Source of the DNA: Flavobacterium sp. 9R
GTDB taxonomy: Bacteria > Bacteroidota > Bacteroidia > Flavobacteriales > Flavobacteriaceae
Assembly (NCBI RefSeq): GCF_902506345.1
Contig: NZ_LR733428.1
Coordinates: forward strand, 1-64,000
Direction of reading: 5' to 3'
DNA length: 64,000 nucleotides
The notes beneath the pieces are model-generated. The model did no database searches, had not been told where the DNA came from, and saw only the letters and a list, made by a program, of their open reading frames with translations. A program made the translations under genes and the position numbers. Positions 8,297 to 15,585 of the stretch are shown in pieces. Numbering within the stretch: position 1 is the first letter of the stretch; every line of letters begins with the position of its first letter.

Positions 8297-8838
8297 TGTA
8301 TGCTACGTTTTATTTCTTCAAGAGAGCACTCGGTGTATATGATTTGCTCAATTATTCTTTTCCTTAATTCGTCTATATCTTCATAATCAAAATACTTCGC
8401 CCAATTGGTCAATTCGAACAAATTCCGAATTTGCTTGATCTTTTTTGTCGTCTCAAAACTAGTTCGAAGCACCGCTTTTTTATCATAATTAGGATTTTGT
8501 TTGTGCTGATAATTTACGGTTCTCTTAGCGTAATCTGCTGCAATGTAATACAGCTTTTCTTCTGCGTTATCGGGATAAAAATCCTCCCATCGCGCAAATC
8601 CTACTTTAAATTTAGAGCTAGTGGCGGGTTCCAAGGGTTCCAAACGCCATTTACTATTGGCAAATCGTCCCCAATGATTCGACAAACGATACATTCCTTC
8701 TGGAGTATAATAGTACTTACTCCCCGAGGCACTATGATATTGTAAAACCAATCCTTCAATTTGCACCAAAGCAACCTCGTAAAACACACAAAAAGTGTTT
8801 TTAAAAGATTGCGGTGCGGGTCGAAAAACGTTTTTCAT
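8269..8838 (-). CDS. Conserved hypothetical protein
   Basis: With the ATG at 8838 the product has 189 residues (MKNVFRPAPQSF...). It is a mixed alpha/beta protein with WGRF, RWEDFYP and many aromatic residues, and a charged helical C-terminus (EEIKRSIQWEEI). I do not recognise the family. The open frame continues to 9006, but that part overlaps the divergent gene at 8930. A -7 box (8851-8844) sits right before the 8838 ATG. An ATG at 8883 would add a short hydrophobic segment (MAIILVLVILLTFAA), so a membrane-anchored form cannot be excluded. It heads the minus-strand run of small genes. Confidence 0.55.
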   Translation of the reverse strand: MKNVFRPAPQSFKNTFCVFYEVALVQIEGLVLQYHSASGSKYYYTPEGMYRLSNHWGRFANSKWRLEPLEPATSSKFKVGFARWEDFYPDNAEEKLYYIAADYAKRTVNYQHKQNPNYDKKAVLRTSFETTKKIKQIRNLFELTNWAKYFDYEDIDELRKRIIEQIIYTECSLEEIKRSIQWEEITKET

Positions 8839-8843
8839 AGCTG

Positions 8844-8851
8844 CAAAGGTA
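8844..8851 (-). promoter_or_regulatory. -7 box before the hypothetical gene at 8838
   Basis: TACCTTTG on the minus strand lies 5 bases before the ATG, which would give a nearly leaderless message. It argues for the 8838 start. Confidence 0.35.
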
Positions 8852-8893
8852 AGCAGAATAACCAAAACCAATATAATAGCCATAATTATTGTG

Positions 8894-8901
8894 TATCTTT
8901 G
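8894..8901 (+). promoter_or_regulatory. -7 box of the small gene at 8930
   Basis: TATCTTTG matches TAnnTTTG and lies 28 bases before the ATG at 8930. Confidence 0.45.
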
Positions 8902-8929
8902 CCCTTTATAAATTTGAAGTTTCAGGATC

Positions 8930-9175
8930 ATGGAAAAAGGAATACCAAGCAAAATGCTAAAAAAAGGAGTATATACAGGAATAATAGAACAAGACGAAGA
9001 CAACAACTTTTTTTGTGGTACTTATTTACTTGATTATAAAATGGCTTTACAATTTAAATTAGGTGACGTCATCACAATCAAGTCGGTTATAGAAAACCCA
9101 AGTGACAAAAGTTATGACAAGTATCCCAAAAAATCGAAAAATTTCGATAAAGCCAATATGAAACCAGAACAATAA
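8930..9175 (+). CDS. Small conserved hypothetical protein
   Basis: The 81-residue product is a small beta-rich protein (KGVYTGIIEQDEDNNF, then KLGDVITIKSVI), with a Lys/Asp/Ser-rich tail. The pattern suggests a short OB- or SH3-like barrel, but I do not recognise a named family. It has its own -7 box and is followed by a clear hairpin terminator, so it is a single-gene unit divergent from the minus-strand gene at 8838. Its length and isolation fit a flavobacterial lineage protein of unknown role. Confidence 0.65.
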   Translation: MEKGIPSKMLKKGVYTGIIEQDEDNNFFCGTYLLDYKMALQFKLGDVITIKSVIENPSDKSYDKYPKKSKNFDKANMKPEQ

Positions 9176-9196
9176 GTCTCCCAATAACACATTGTA

Positions 9197-9230
9197 AATC
9201 AAAAACTTTAGCTAGTTTTTGATTTTTTTT
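9197..9230 (+). terminator. Terminator after the small gene
   Basis: AATCAAAAACT (9197-9207) pairs with AGTTTTTGATT (9214-9224) around a 6-base loop, followed by a T-run to 9231. Confidence 0.75.
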
Positions 9231-9261
9231 TGGTCCGAAACTAAAAAGATAAAAAAAAGTG

Positions 9262-9269
9262 TACCTTTG
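9262..9269 (+). promoter_or_regulatory. -7 box of the J-domain/KTSC gene
   Basis: TACCTTTG matches TAnnTTTG and lies 68 bases upstream of the ATG at 9338. Confidence 0.4.
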
Positions 9270-9337
9270 CAAAAAATTTGTCAAAATTGAATTCTAATTC
9301 ATTACTTCACATTAAAAGACAATAAGTTACCTTATTT

Positions 9338-9778
9338 ATGAAAAAAATCGTTGAATACCGCAAACTACTGAATGTAGACAAAAACGTAGACCTTAAAGAG
9401 TTAAAAACTATTTATCGCAATGCGATGAAAGACGCGCATCCTGATAAATTTCAAGGCGATGAAGAAGGATTAAAAGCTGCTGAAGAAAACAGTAAAAAAA
9501 TCATTGAAGCTTACCATTTCTTAGTAAGCATCAATCCAGAGACAATTAAACAAAACTTACCTGAATATACTGAGACTATTGCAACATCAACCATTACTGA
9601 CTACAAATTTGTAGAAGGACGTTTGATTATCAATTTCTCTAACGGAAGTGTTTACGAATACATTAGTGTACCAAAAGCAACTTACGTAAAAATGGTCAAT
9701 GCTGATTCACCAGGGCGTTTTGCCAAAAGACACATTCTTAATGCGTTCACTTGGAGAAAAACCATCAATCAAGATTAA
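9338..9778 (+). CDS. J-domain and KTSC-domain protein
   Basis: In this 146-residue protein the N-terminal ~65 residues form a J-domain-like helical unit with the HPD tripeptide (AHPDKF, near residues 34-39), the motif that stimulates Hsp70 ATPase. The C-terminal ~65 residues (from about 80) match the KTSC pattern: a beta-hairpin GSVYEYISVPKATYVKM, then GRFAKRHILNAF. KTSC domains occur alone or attached to nucleic-acid enzymes and have no settled function. Combining a J-domain with KTSC suggests DnaK recruitment to KTSC's target, which is inference. It is monocistronic, with a -7 box before and a strong terminator after it. Confidence 0.8.
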   Translation: MKKIVEYRKLLNVDKNVDLKELKTIYRNAMKDAHPDKFQGDEEGLKAAEENSKKIIEAYHFLVSINPETIKQNLPEYTETIATSTITDYKFVEGRLIINFSNGSVYEYISVPKATYVKMVNADSPGRFAKRHILNAFTWRKTINQD

Positions 9779-9800
9779 TTATTTTCAAAAATATTCTATA

Positions 9801-9829
9801 AAAGCACTCATTTTGAGTGCTTTTTTTTT
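9801..9829 (+). terminator. Strong intrinsic terminator
   Basis: AAAGCACTCA (9801-9810) pairs with TGAGTGCTTT (9814-9823) around a 3-base loop, followed by T to 9829. Confidence 0.9.
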
Positions 9830-9910
9830 GAGTTCATAAATGTTTCTTAAAAAAAATAGACTATAACAAAAATTTAGGTCGCAATAGTATGTGTAATTTA
9901 TAAATTTAAA

Positions 9911-9918
9911 TACTTTTG
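9911..9918 (+). promoter_or_regulatory. -7 box of the thioredoxin lipoprotein gene
   Basis: TACTTTTG matches TAnnTTTG, 29 bases before the ATG at 9948. Confidence 0.45.
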
Positions 9919-9947
9919 CAAACAAAATCTAATAACATAACTCAAAA

Positions 9948-11114
9948 ATGAAAAAAATCATTTTATTATTATCTGCTTCTGTTGTATTGTTTTCATGCAA
10001 CAAAACGTCCTACACAATTTCTGGTACAGCCAAAGGAATTGAAAATGGAAAAACTATCATTTTAGAAAGTCAAGATGAGAAACTAGGTGTAATTGCTATT
10101 GATACTGTAAAAGTAGAAAATGGTAAATTTGAAATCGAAGGTAAAGCTACAGAACCAGCATTCCATTTAATTACTGTTGAAGGAATTCAAGGAAAATTAC
10201 CATTCATCCTAGAAAACGGATCTATTGAAATCGTAATCAACAAAGATACCCTTCAAAAATCTAAAATTTCTGGAACTTACAATAATGACGAATATGCTAC
10301 TTTCAATGAAGAAATTACAAAAGTTCAAAAGAAATTAGTAGATTTTCAAACAGCTAACACTCAAAAAATGAATGATGCTCAAGCTAAAAAAGATACTGCA
10401 GTTATCAACAGCTTGATGAAAGAATTCATGACGATCCAACAAGAAGTTAGTACTGCATCAAAAACTAAATATGTTTCTTATGCAGAAACTCACCCAAAAT
10501 CATTCATTAGTGCATTAATCGTTCAAGGAATGTTGAATGACCCATCTACTGATGTTAAAAAAGCAGAGAAACTATACGAAAGTTTAGAGGAATCTCTAAA
10601 AAACACTAAACCAGGTAAAGCAATCAAAGCGCGTTTGACTGAAATGAAAGCGCCAACTGTTGGAGCTACTCCAGCTGCACCAGCAGCTCCAGGTTCAGCA
10701 AAATGAAGAGCCGACTTTTCTGCGCCTAACCCGCAAGGAAAAGTGATTAGCTTAAAACAAAGTTTAGGAAAAGTTACCATAGTTGATTTTTGGGCGTCTT
10801 GGTGTCCTCCATGCCGCAAAGAAAATCCAAATATGGTAGCCTTATACAAAGAATTACACGCAAAAGGATTAAATATCATTGGTGTTTCCTTAGACAAATC
10901 AGCTAAAGCTTGGAAAGAAGCGATTGCAAAAGATGGGTTAACATGGACACAAGTTTCAAATTTGAAATTCTGGGATGAACCGATTGCAAAACAATATAAA
11001 GTTGAAGCCATTCCAGCTACATTTGTGCTAGATGCTTCAGGAAATATAGTAGCACAAGGATTAAATGGTGCTGCACTAAAAGCCAAAGTAGTGGAACTTT
11101 TAGCTAAAAAATAG
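9948..11114 (+). pseudogene. TlpA-type thioredoxin lipoprotein, split by an in-frame TGA
   Basis: The first 252 codons encode a lipoprotein (lipobox LFSC) with a DUF4369-like N-terminal domain, a helical middle and a Pro/Ala linker. A TGA at 10704-10706 then stops the frame. The same frame continues without a shift as RADFSAPNPQGKV..., a complete TlpA/AhpC-TSA thioredoxin domain with the active site WCPPC and a cis-Pro loop (EAIPATF). Such two-domain proteins are periplasmic disulfide reductases in Bacteroidota. One base change (for example GGA to TGA) would explain the stop. A GTG at 10743 lies too far inside the domain to be a good start. This may be a true nonsense mutation or a sequencing error; the downstream half shows no decay. 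Confidence 0.8.
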
Positions 11115-11131
11115 TCCTAACTACTAAAAAA

Positions 11132-11162
11132 TAAAAAAATCTCCCTAGTGGAGATTTTTTTA
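11132..11162 (+). terminator. Terminator after the thioredoxin gene
   Basis: ATCTCC (11139-11144) pairs with GGAGAT (11150-11155), extended by A- and T-runs. Confidence 0.8.
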
Positions 11163-11216
11163 TTTTATTCACTACCAATACATTAAAAAATATCCAAAAA
11201 TTAAGTGTATTTTTTA

Positions 11217-11247
11217 TTTGGAGAACTCAAAAGTGTTCTTATATTTG
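11217..11247 (+). promoter_or_regulatory. Promoter of tRNA-Tyr, near-perfect Bacteroidota consensus
   Basis: TTTG at 11217-11220 (-33) and TATATTTG at 11240-11247 (-7) are separated by exactly 19 bases, the optimal TTTG-N19-TAnnTTTG. The mature tRNA begins 39 bases after the -7 box. Confidence 0.85.
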
Positions 11248-11285
11248 CACCCGGTTAGCACAATAAGCAACAGCTTATGAGTCTT

Positions 11286-11366
11286 GGGGAGATACTCAAG
11301 CGGCCAACGAGGGCAGACTGTAAATCTGCTGTGAAAACTTCGCAGGTTCGAATCCTGCTCTCCCCA
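11286..11366 (+). tRNA. tRNA-Tyr (anticodon GTA)
   Basis: The acceptor arms GGGGAGA (11286-11292) and TCTCCCC (11359-11365) pair fully. The anticodon loop contains CTGTAAA with GTA. The variable arm is long (class II), as expected for bacterial tRNA-Tyr. The T-arm is GCAGG-TTCGAAT-CCTGC (11342-11358), and A is the discriminator base. CCA is not encoded. It is transcribed alone from the promoter at 11217 and ends at the hairpin 11370-11399. Confidence 0.95.
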
Positions 11367-11369
11367 CAA

Positions 11370-11399
11370 AAAAAGTCCCGATGCAAATCGGGACTTTTT
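11370..11399. terminator. Bidirectional terminator, tRNA-Tyr and SIMPL gene
   Basis: AAAAAGTCCCGAT and ATCGGGACTTTTT pair around GCAA. The strand-symmetric A/T runs let it end the tRNA transcript from the left and the minus-strand gene from the right. Confidence 0.9.
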
Positions 11400-11418
11400 A
11401 TTTATACAAAATTCTGGT

Positions 11419-12114
11419 TTATTCTAAAATAAAACTCACACTCACATTTACTACAATTGCAATTTCTCCAATAGCCAATGTTTCTCTTGGCGTAGACTCA
11501 GCGGCATCACTCATAGTGGTCTTCATTGCAAACACTGGTGCAGGTGATGGATAGTAATTTTGAGAATTATCAGATATCATTAACGCTTTACCTACTTTTT
11601 GTCCCAATACAGACACGAAATCATCAGCTTTAGCTTTGGCATCCTTCATCGCTAATTTTCGAGCTTCAGCTTGATATTGCTCTAATTTTGATGATTGAAA
11701 CGTAACACCATCAATACGGTTAACTCCTGCATCTACCAAGCCCTCCATTAAACCATCATATTTAGTCAAATCTTTCAATAAAATTTCAATGGTTTGACTA
11801 GCATTATACGAACGCTTTTTGGACTCATATTCGTACTGTGGGTTTAGCGCCACTCGACGAGTTTTGTAGTCTTCTGCAGGTAAATTTATTTTTTTTATAA
11901 ATTTAATAACCGCCTCTACTTTTATGTCATTTTCTTTCTTAACATCTTTGGCATTTGCTCCTTTGGTTTCTACAGTTATTACAATTGCTGCTTGATCAGG
12001 AGTTACCTTTACTTTTCCTTCTCCATTCACACTAATTTGAGGTGTTGGTTTAATGTCTTGAGCTTGAACAACAAACACTGAAAAGATAAACAATAGGATA
12101 AGTACTTTTTTCAT
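11419..12114 (-). CDS. SIMPL-domain periplasmic protein
   Basis: The 231-residue protein has a clear signal peptide (MKKVLILLFIFSVFVVQA, cleavage near 18). Most of the rest is a SIMPL (DUF541) domain, recognised by ISVNGEGKVKVTPDQA at its start, the repeated beta-alpha pattern, and AKAKADDF in the later helix. SIMPL proteins form oligomeric periplasmic or outer-membrane-associated assemblies (BP26 in Brucella, YggE in E. coli). They are linked to stress tolerance, without known enzymatic activity. The gene is monocistronic, separated from the rhomboid gene by 63 bases and ending at the shared hairpin. Confidence 0.88.
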   Translation of the reverse strand: MKKVLILLFIFSVFVVQAQDIKPTPQISVNGEGKVKVTPDQAAIVITVETKGANAKDVKKENDIKVEAVIKFIKKINLPAEDYKTRRVALNPQYEYESKKRSYNASQTIEILLKDLTKYDGLMEGLVDAGVNRIDGVTFQSSKLEQYQAEARKLAMKDAKAKADDFVSVLGQKVGKALMISDNSQNYYPSPAPVFAMKTTMSDAAESTPRETLAIGEIAIVVNVSVSFILE

Positions 12115-12177
12115 AAGAATGGGATTTAATTTATAATTAATTATTTATTGCTATGGCATATTACAAAAGTAATGCCA

Positions 12178-12816
12178 TTATAATTTTCCTCTTTTTTCTA
12201 AAATAAACAAAAGAACAATTGGAATCGCCAAAAGAATCACCATCAAAGTGTGTTCGACCAATAACTGCGGTTCTTTTACCAAAGTGATCACATAGCCCCC
12301 AACAGCCCCACCAAAGTGTGCCGTATGACCAATATTATCATTTTGAGCTTTCATTCCGTAAATAGAATACAGCAAGTACAATATTCCAAAAAGATACGCT
12401 GGAATTGGAATTACAAAGAACAATCCCAACATCATATCCGGTTGCAATAAAATAGCGGAATACAACACCCCTGTAACGGCACCTGAAGCTCCTACAGCTC
12501 TGTAACTGTAGTCGTTTTTGTGAAAAGACATCGTAAGTAAACTTCCAAAAACCAAACTTCCAAAATACACCAAAACAAAGGAAAAAGTCCCTAAAAAGCC
12601 TATTACTACTGGGGCGAAAAAATACAACGTAAGCATGTTAAAAATAAGATGAGAAGCATCTACATGTAGAAAACCAGAAGTCAACATTCGGATTTGTTCA
12701 CCTGCTCGAATACTTCCTATATGGAATTCGTATTTTCTAAAGAAATAAAGGTCATTCCAACCTTTGTAACTTATTACCACATTAGCCAAAATAAGGACTA
12801 GCAAAATCATATTCAT
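12178..12816 (-). CDS. Rhomboid-family intramembrane serine protease
   Basis: This is a 212-residue membrane protein with six hydrophobic segments. The catalytic serine is in GASGAV (Ser111) and the partner histidine is in TAHFGGAVGG (His167). HLIFNM (His56, Asn60) supplies the oxyanion-hole residues. All expected catalytic positions are present, so it should be active. Rhomboids cleave membrane-anchored substrates within the bilayer; the target here is unknown. The gene is upstream of, and collinear with, the SIMPL gene, but a shared transcript is not certain. Confidence 0.9.
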   Translation of the reverse strand: MNMILLVLILANVVISYKGWNDLYFFRKYEFHIGSIRAGEQIRMLTSGFLHVDASHLIFNMLTLYFFAPVVIGFLGTFSFVLVYFGSLVFGSLLTMSFHKNDYSYRAVGASGAVTGVLYSAILLQPDMMLGLFFVIPIPAYLFGILYLLYSIYGMKAQNDNIGHTAHFGGAVGGYVITLVKEPQLLVEHTLMVILLAIPIVLLFILEKRGKL

Positions 12817-12906
12817 AGTAAACTTTTTATATATAATGGTAAAGATAGTAATCTTACATTTTTAAACCCTAGTTGTGCCAACATTAAATTGTTTCCTTTT
12901 TTGGGC

Positions 12907-12914
12907 TATATTTG
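12907..12914 (+). promoter_or_regulatory. -7 box of the acyltransferase gene
   Basis: TATATTTG matches TAnnTTTG and lies 14 bases before the ATG at 12929. Confidence 0.5.
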
Positions 12915-12928
12915 CATAAAAAATTAGC

Positions 12929-13798
12929 ATGCAGTTTCTGGTTTACATTATAGTTTTTCCTATTCTTTGGATTATTTCTATCCTTCCTTTTCGCGTTTTT
13001 TATTGGTTCTCAGATCTTATGCACATCATCGTTTATCGAATTGTGGGGTATCGTAAAAAAACTGTCCGCGAGAACCTGGCTCTGGCGCTTCCACATTTGA
13101 GTACCGAAGAACGATTAGTTATTGAGAAAAAATTCTACCATCATTTATGTGATTTGTTTTTAGAAATGGTCAAAACATTATCTATCTCTAAAGAAGAAAT
13201 GGATAAACGTTTTAAAATAACTAATATCGAATTGGTTAAAGAATTTGAAAAAAAAGGAAAAAGTGTTGCGTTATTGACCTCACATTATGCAAGTTGGGAA
13301 TGGTTAATGACTCTTAATAATCAAACTTCTTTTTTTGGAATTGGTGTTTATAAAAAAATTGGCAATAAATATTTTGACCAATTGGTACGCGATATTAGAT
13401 CCAAATTTAATGCTGAATTGGCAGAAACAAAACAAGCAATACCAATGATGCGCGAAAATCAAAAGAGCGGAAAAATGTGTATGTATGGTTTGGTAAGTGA
13501 TCAATCACCTAAATTGGATCGTGCTTTTCATTGGCACACTTTTATGGGCGTTGAAGTTCCTGTTCACACTGGTGCCGAAATGCTTGCCAAGCGTTACGAT
13601 ATGAATGTACTATTTGTTGATGTAAAAAAAGTAAAAAGAGGTTTTTACGAAGCTACTTTTATTGATCTTTCATCGGATGCGAGAAGTGTGCCTGATTTTG
13701 AAATCACCGAGCGATTTTTGAAATTGGTAGAGCAGCAAATTTTAGATGCACCAGAATATTATTTGTGGACACATAAAAGATGGAAACACAAGCGTTAG
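12929..13798 (+). CDS. LpxL/HtrB-type lysophospholipid acyltransferase
   Basis: The 289-residue protein has an N-terminal membrane anchor and the HX4E catalytic motif of the LpxL/HtrB acyltransferase family (HYASWE, His119-Glu124). The family-typical YGLVSDQSPK lies in the middle, with a C-terminal YLWTHKRWKHK. Members add secondary acyl chains to lipid A at the inner membrane using acyl-ACP; Bacteroidota members may acylate ornithine or other lipids instead. It has its own -7 box and a strong terminator, so it is a single-gene unit. The family is secure and the acceptor is inferred. Confidence 0.88.
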   Translation: MQFLVYIIVFPILWIISILPFRVFYWFSDLMHIIVYRIVGYRKKTVRENLALALPHLSTEERLVIEKKFYHHLCDLFLEMVKTLSISKEEMDKRFKITNIELVKEFEKKGKSVALLTSHYASWEWLMTLNNQTSFFGIGVYKKIGNKYFDQLVRDIRSKFNAELAETKQAIPMMRENQKSGKMCMYGLVSDQSPKLDRAFHWHTFMGVEVPVHTGAEMLAKRYDMNVLFVDVKKVKRGFYEATFIDLSSDARSVPDFEITERFLKLVEQQILDAPEYYLWTHKRWKHKR

Positions 13799-13803
13799 TC
13801 TAT

Positions 13804-13838
13804 AAAAAACTCATTACGAACTGTAATGAGTTTTTTTT
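13804..13838. terminator. Bidirectional terminator
   Basis: AACTCATTAC (13808-13817) pairs with GTAATGAGTT (13823-13832), with flanking A- and T-runs. It lies between convergent genes. Confidence 0.9.
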
Positions 13839-13856
13839 ATAAGAATAATTTAAAGT

Positions 13857-15356
13857 CTACTTAGCAAACCATTTTTCAACTAATGTATTTTCGAATGAAG
13901 TTGCTTTTTGATGAATAAATTCATTGGTTTCTGAATCATAACGATACTCTAACGCCCATTCTTTATGATTCTCCGCTAAAGATTTAATAGCATTGCAAAC
14001 GTATTCTATTTCAGCTGAAGTTGTAGTCGGATGAATAGACATTCTGATCCACCCCGGTTTACGAATTAAATCTCCTAAACTGATTTCGTTAACCAACTTA
14101 TGAGACGTTTCTTGATCTACGTGTAACAAAAAGTGACCGTAAGTTCCTGCGCAACTACATCCTCCTCTTGTTTGAATTCCGAAACGGTCATTGAGTAGTT
14201 TTACTCCTAAATTAAAATGCAAATCGTCTATAAAAAACGAAATAACTCCCAATCGCTCTTGATGTTGTCCAGCTAAAATTTTGATGTTTGGAACATTTTG
14301 TAGTGAATCAAACACATACTCCACAATTTCGTGTTCGCGTTTCAAAATATTGTCAATACCCATTTCGTCTTTTAACTGAATGGCCAAAGCGGTTTTAATC
14401 ACTTGCAAGAAGCCAGGCGTACCTCCATCTTCTCTGTCCTCAATATTATCGATGTATTTATGCTCACCCCAAGGATTCGTCCACGAAACGGTTCCTCCTC
14501 CTGGGCAATCTGGCACCATATTGTTGTACAATTTTTTATTAAAAACCAATACCCCCGAAGTGCCTGGTCCGCCTAAAAATTTGTGCGGTGAAAAGAAGAT
14601 AGCATCCAAATACGCCTCTTCATCTTCAGGATGCATATCAATGGATACATAAGGACCTGAGCAAGCAAAATCCACAAAACAAACTCCATTATGCTGATGC
14701 ATCATTTTTGCAGCCTCGTGATATGGCGTACGAATACCAGTAACATTGGAACAAGAAGTAATTGAAGCAATTTTTAACGTTCGCTCTTTATATTTTTCGA
14801 GTAATACTTTTAGATTTTCTAATGAAAAAAGACCGTCTTCGGTTGAAGGAATTACTTCAACATCAGCGATGGTCTCTAACCAAGAGGTTTGATTGGAATG
14901 GTGCTCCATATGAGAAATAAAAACTACTGGTTTTTTCTCGGCTGGAATAGCTACAAAATCTTTTAAGTTTTCAGGAACTTTAATCCCTAAGATACGTTGA
15001 AACTTATTCACAACTCCAGTCATTCCTGTACCATCTGTGATTAAAACATCATTTTGATTGGCATTAACGTGTTGCTTAATGATATTTCTAGCGTGATGAT
15101 ACGCTTTGGTCATAGCTGTTCCAGAAACGGTAGTTTCAGTATGTGTATTAGCAACAAAAGGTCCGAAGGCATTCATCAATTTCTCTTCGATGGGGCGATA
15201 CAATCTTCCGCTTGCGGTCCAATCAGTATAGATAATTTTTTTTTGTCCAAATGGAGATTCAAATTCTTGCTCAATTCCGATAATATTTTTGCGAAATTGT
15301 TGAAAATACTGTTCTAAAGCCGTCTCTTTTGTGCTATTTGTCATTATATCTTTCAT
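13857..15356 (-). CDS. Class V (SufS/CsdA-like) PLP-dependent aminotransferase
   Basis: This 499-residue protein has the class V aminotransferase fold. The PLP-binding lysine is in SPHKFLGG (Lys259), a TDGTGMTG stretch near 107-114 contacts the cofactor phosphate, and FVDFACSGPY supplies the PLP aspartate. A Cys-containing loop, GGCSCAGTYGH, lies near residue 396. It is about 90 residues longer than typical SufS and has no suf genes beside it. A cysteine-desulfurase or related lyase role is therefore possible but unproven. A -7 box (15371-15364) ends only 7 bases before the first ATG, so the second ATG at 15344 (MTNSTKE) is an equally good start. Confidence 0.82.
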   Translation of the reverse strand: MKDIMTNSTKETALEQYFQQFRKNIIGIEQEFESPFGQKKIIYTDWTASGRLYRPIEEKLMNAFGPFVANTHTETTVSGTAMTKAYHHARNIIKQHVNANQNDVLITDGTGMTGVVNKFQRILGIKVPENLKDFVAIPAEKKPVVFISHMEHHSNQTSWLETIADVEVIPSTEDGLFSLENLKVLLEKYKERTLKIASITSCSNVTGIRTPYHEAAKMMHQHNGVCFVDFACSGPYVSIDMHPEDEEAYLDAIFFSPHKFLGGPGTSGVLVFNKKLYNNMVPDCPGGGTVSWTNPWGEHKYIDNIEDREDGGTPGFLQVIKTALAIQLKDEMGIDNILKREHEIVEYVFDSLQNVPNIKILAGQHQERLGVISFFIDDLHFNLGVKLLNDRFGIQTRGGCSCAGTYGHFLLHVDQETSHKLVNEISLGDLIRKPGWIRMSIHPTTTSAEIEYVCNAIKSLAENHKEWALEYRYDSETNEFIHQKATSFENTLVEKWFAK

Positions 15357-15363
15357 TTGATTG

Positions 15364-15371
15364 CAAATATA
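15364..15371 (-). promoter_or_regulatory. -7 box of the aminotransferase gene
   Basis: TATATTTG on the minus strand lies directly before the gene; no clear -33 element is seen. Confidence 0.45.
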
Positions 15372-15540
15372 TTCCTTTTTAAAAAAAACTTATCTTCAAA
15401 AGTGTTAAACCTAAAGAATAAAAAAGGATTATTGCTTATTTAAGTTATAGTAGAGTGTATCTGAATAATCTTGCTCTAAAAAATACTTTTGATGTGTTTT
15501 TGTAGTAGAAAAAGTAAAAGGTACATCTAAAGAGAACATT

Positions 15541-15548
15541 TACATTTG
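15541..15548 (+). promoter_or_regulatory. Possible -7 box of the GH128-like gene
   Basis: TACATTTG matches TAnnTTTG, 37 bases before the ATG at 15586. The -33 element is not clear. Confidence 0.35.
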
Positions 15549-15585
15549 AGAATCATTAACTGTAATTCACAAGTATTCTTTTATT

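Noticed and set aside
8839..9006. A 56-residue extension of the hypothetical protein at 8269-8838
   Set aside because: It overlaps the divergent gene at 8930 and its promoter, and a -7 box lies just before the ATG at 8838.
10704..10706. TGA as selenocysteine or as a reassigned sense codon
   Set aside because: The position corresponds to a linker, not a Cys active site, and no SECIS-like hairpin is evident. Other genes here end in TGA (acpH at 19409, alkD-like at 21866), so TGA is a normal stop.
10523..11086. A 187-codon minus-strand frame covering the split in the thioredoxin gene
   Set aside because: It is antisense to a coding region with recognisable DUF4369-like and TlpA parts. It arises because the antisense frame happens to be open.
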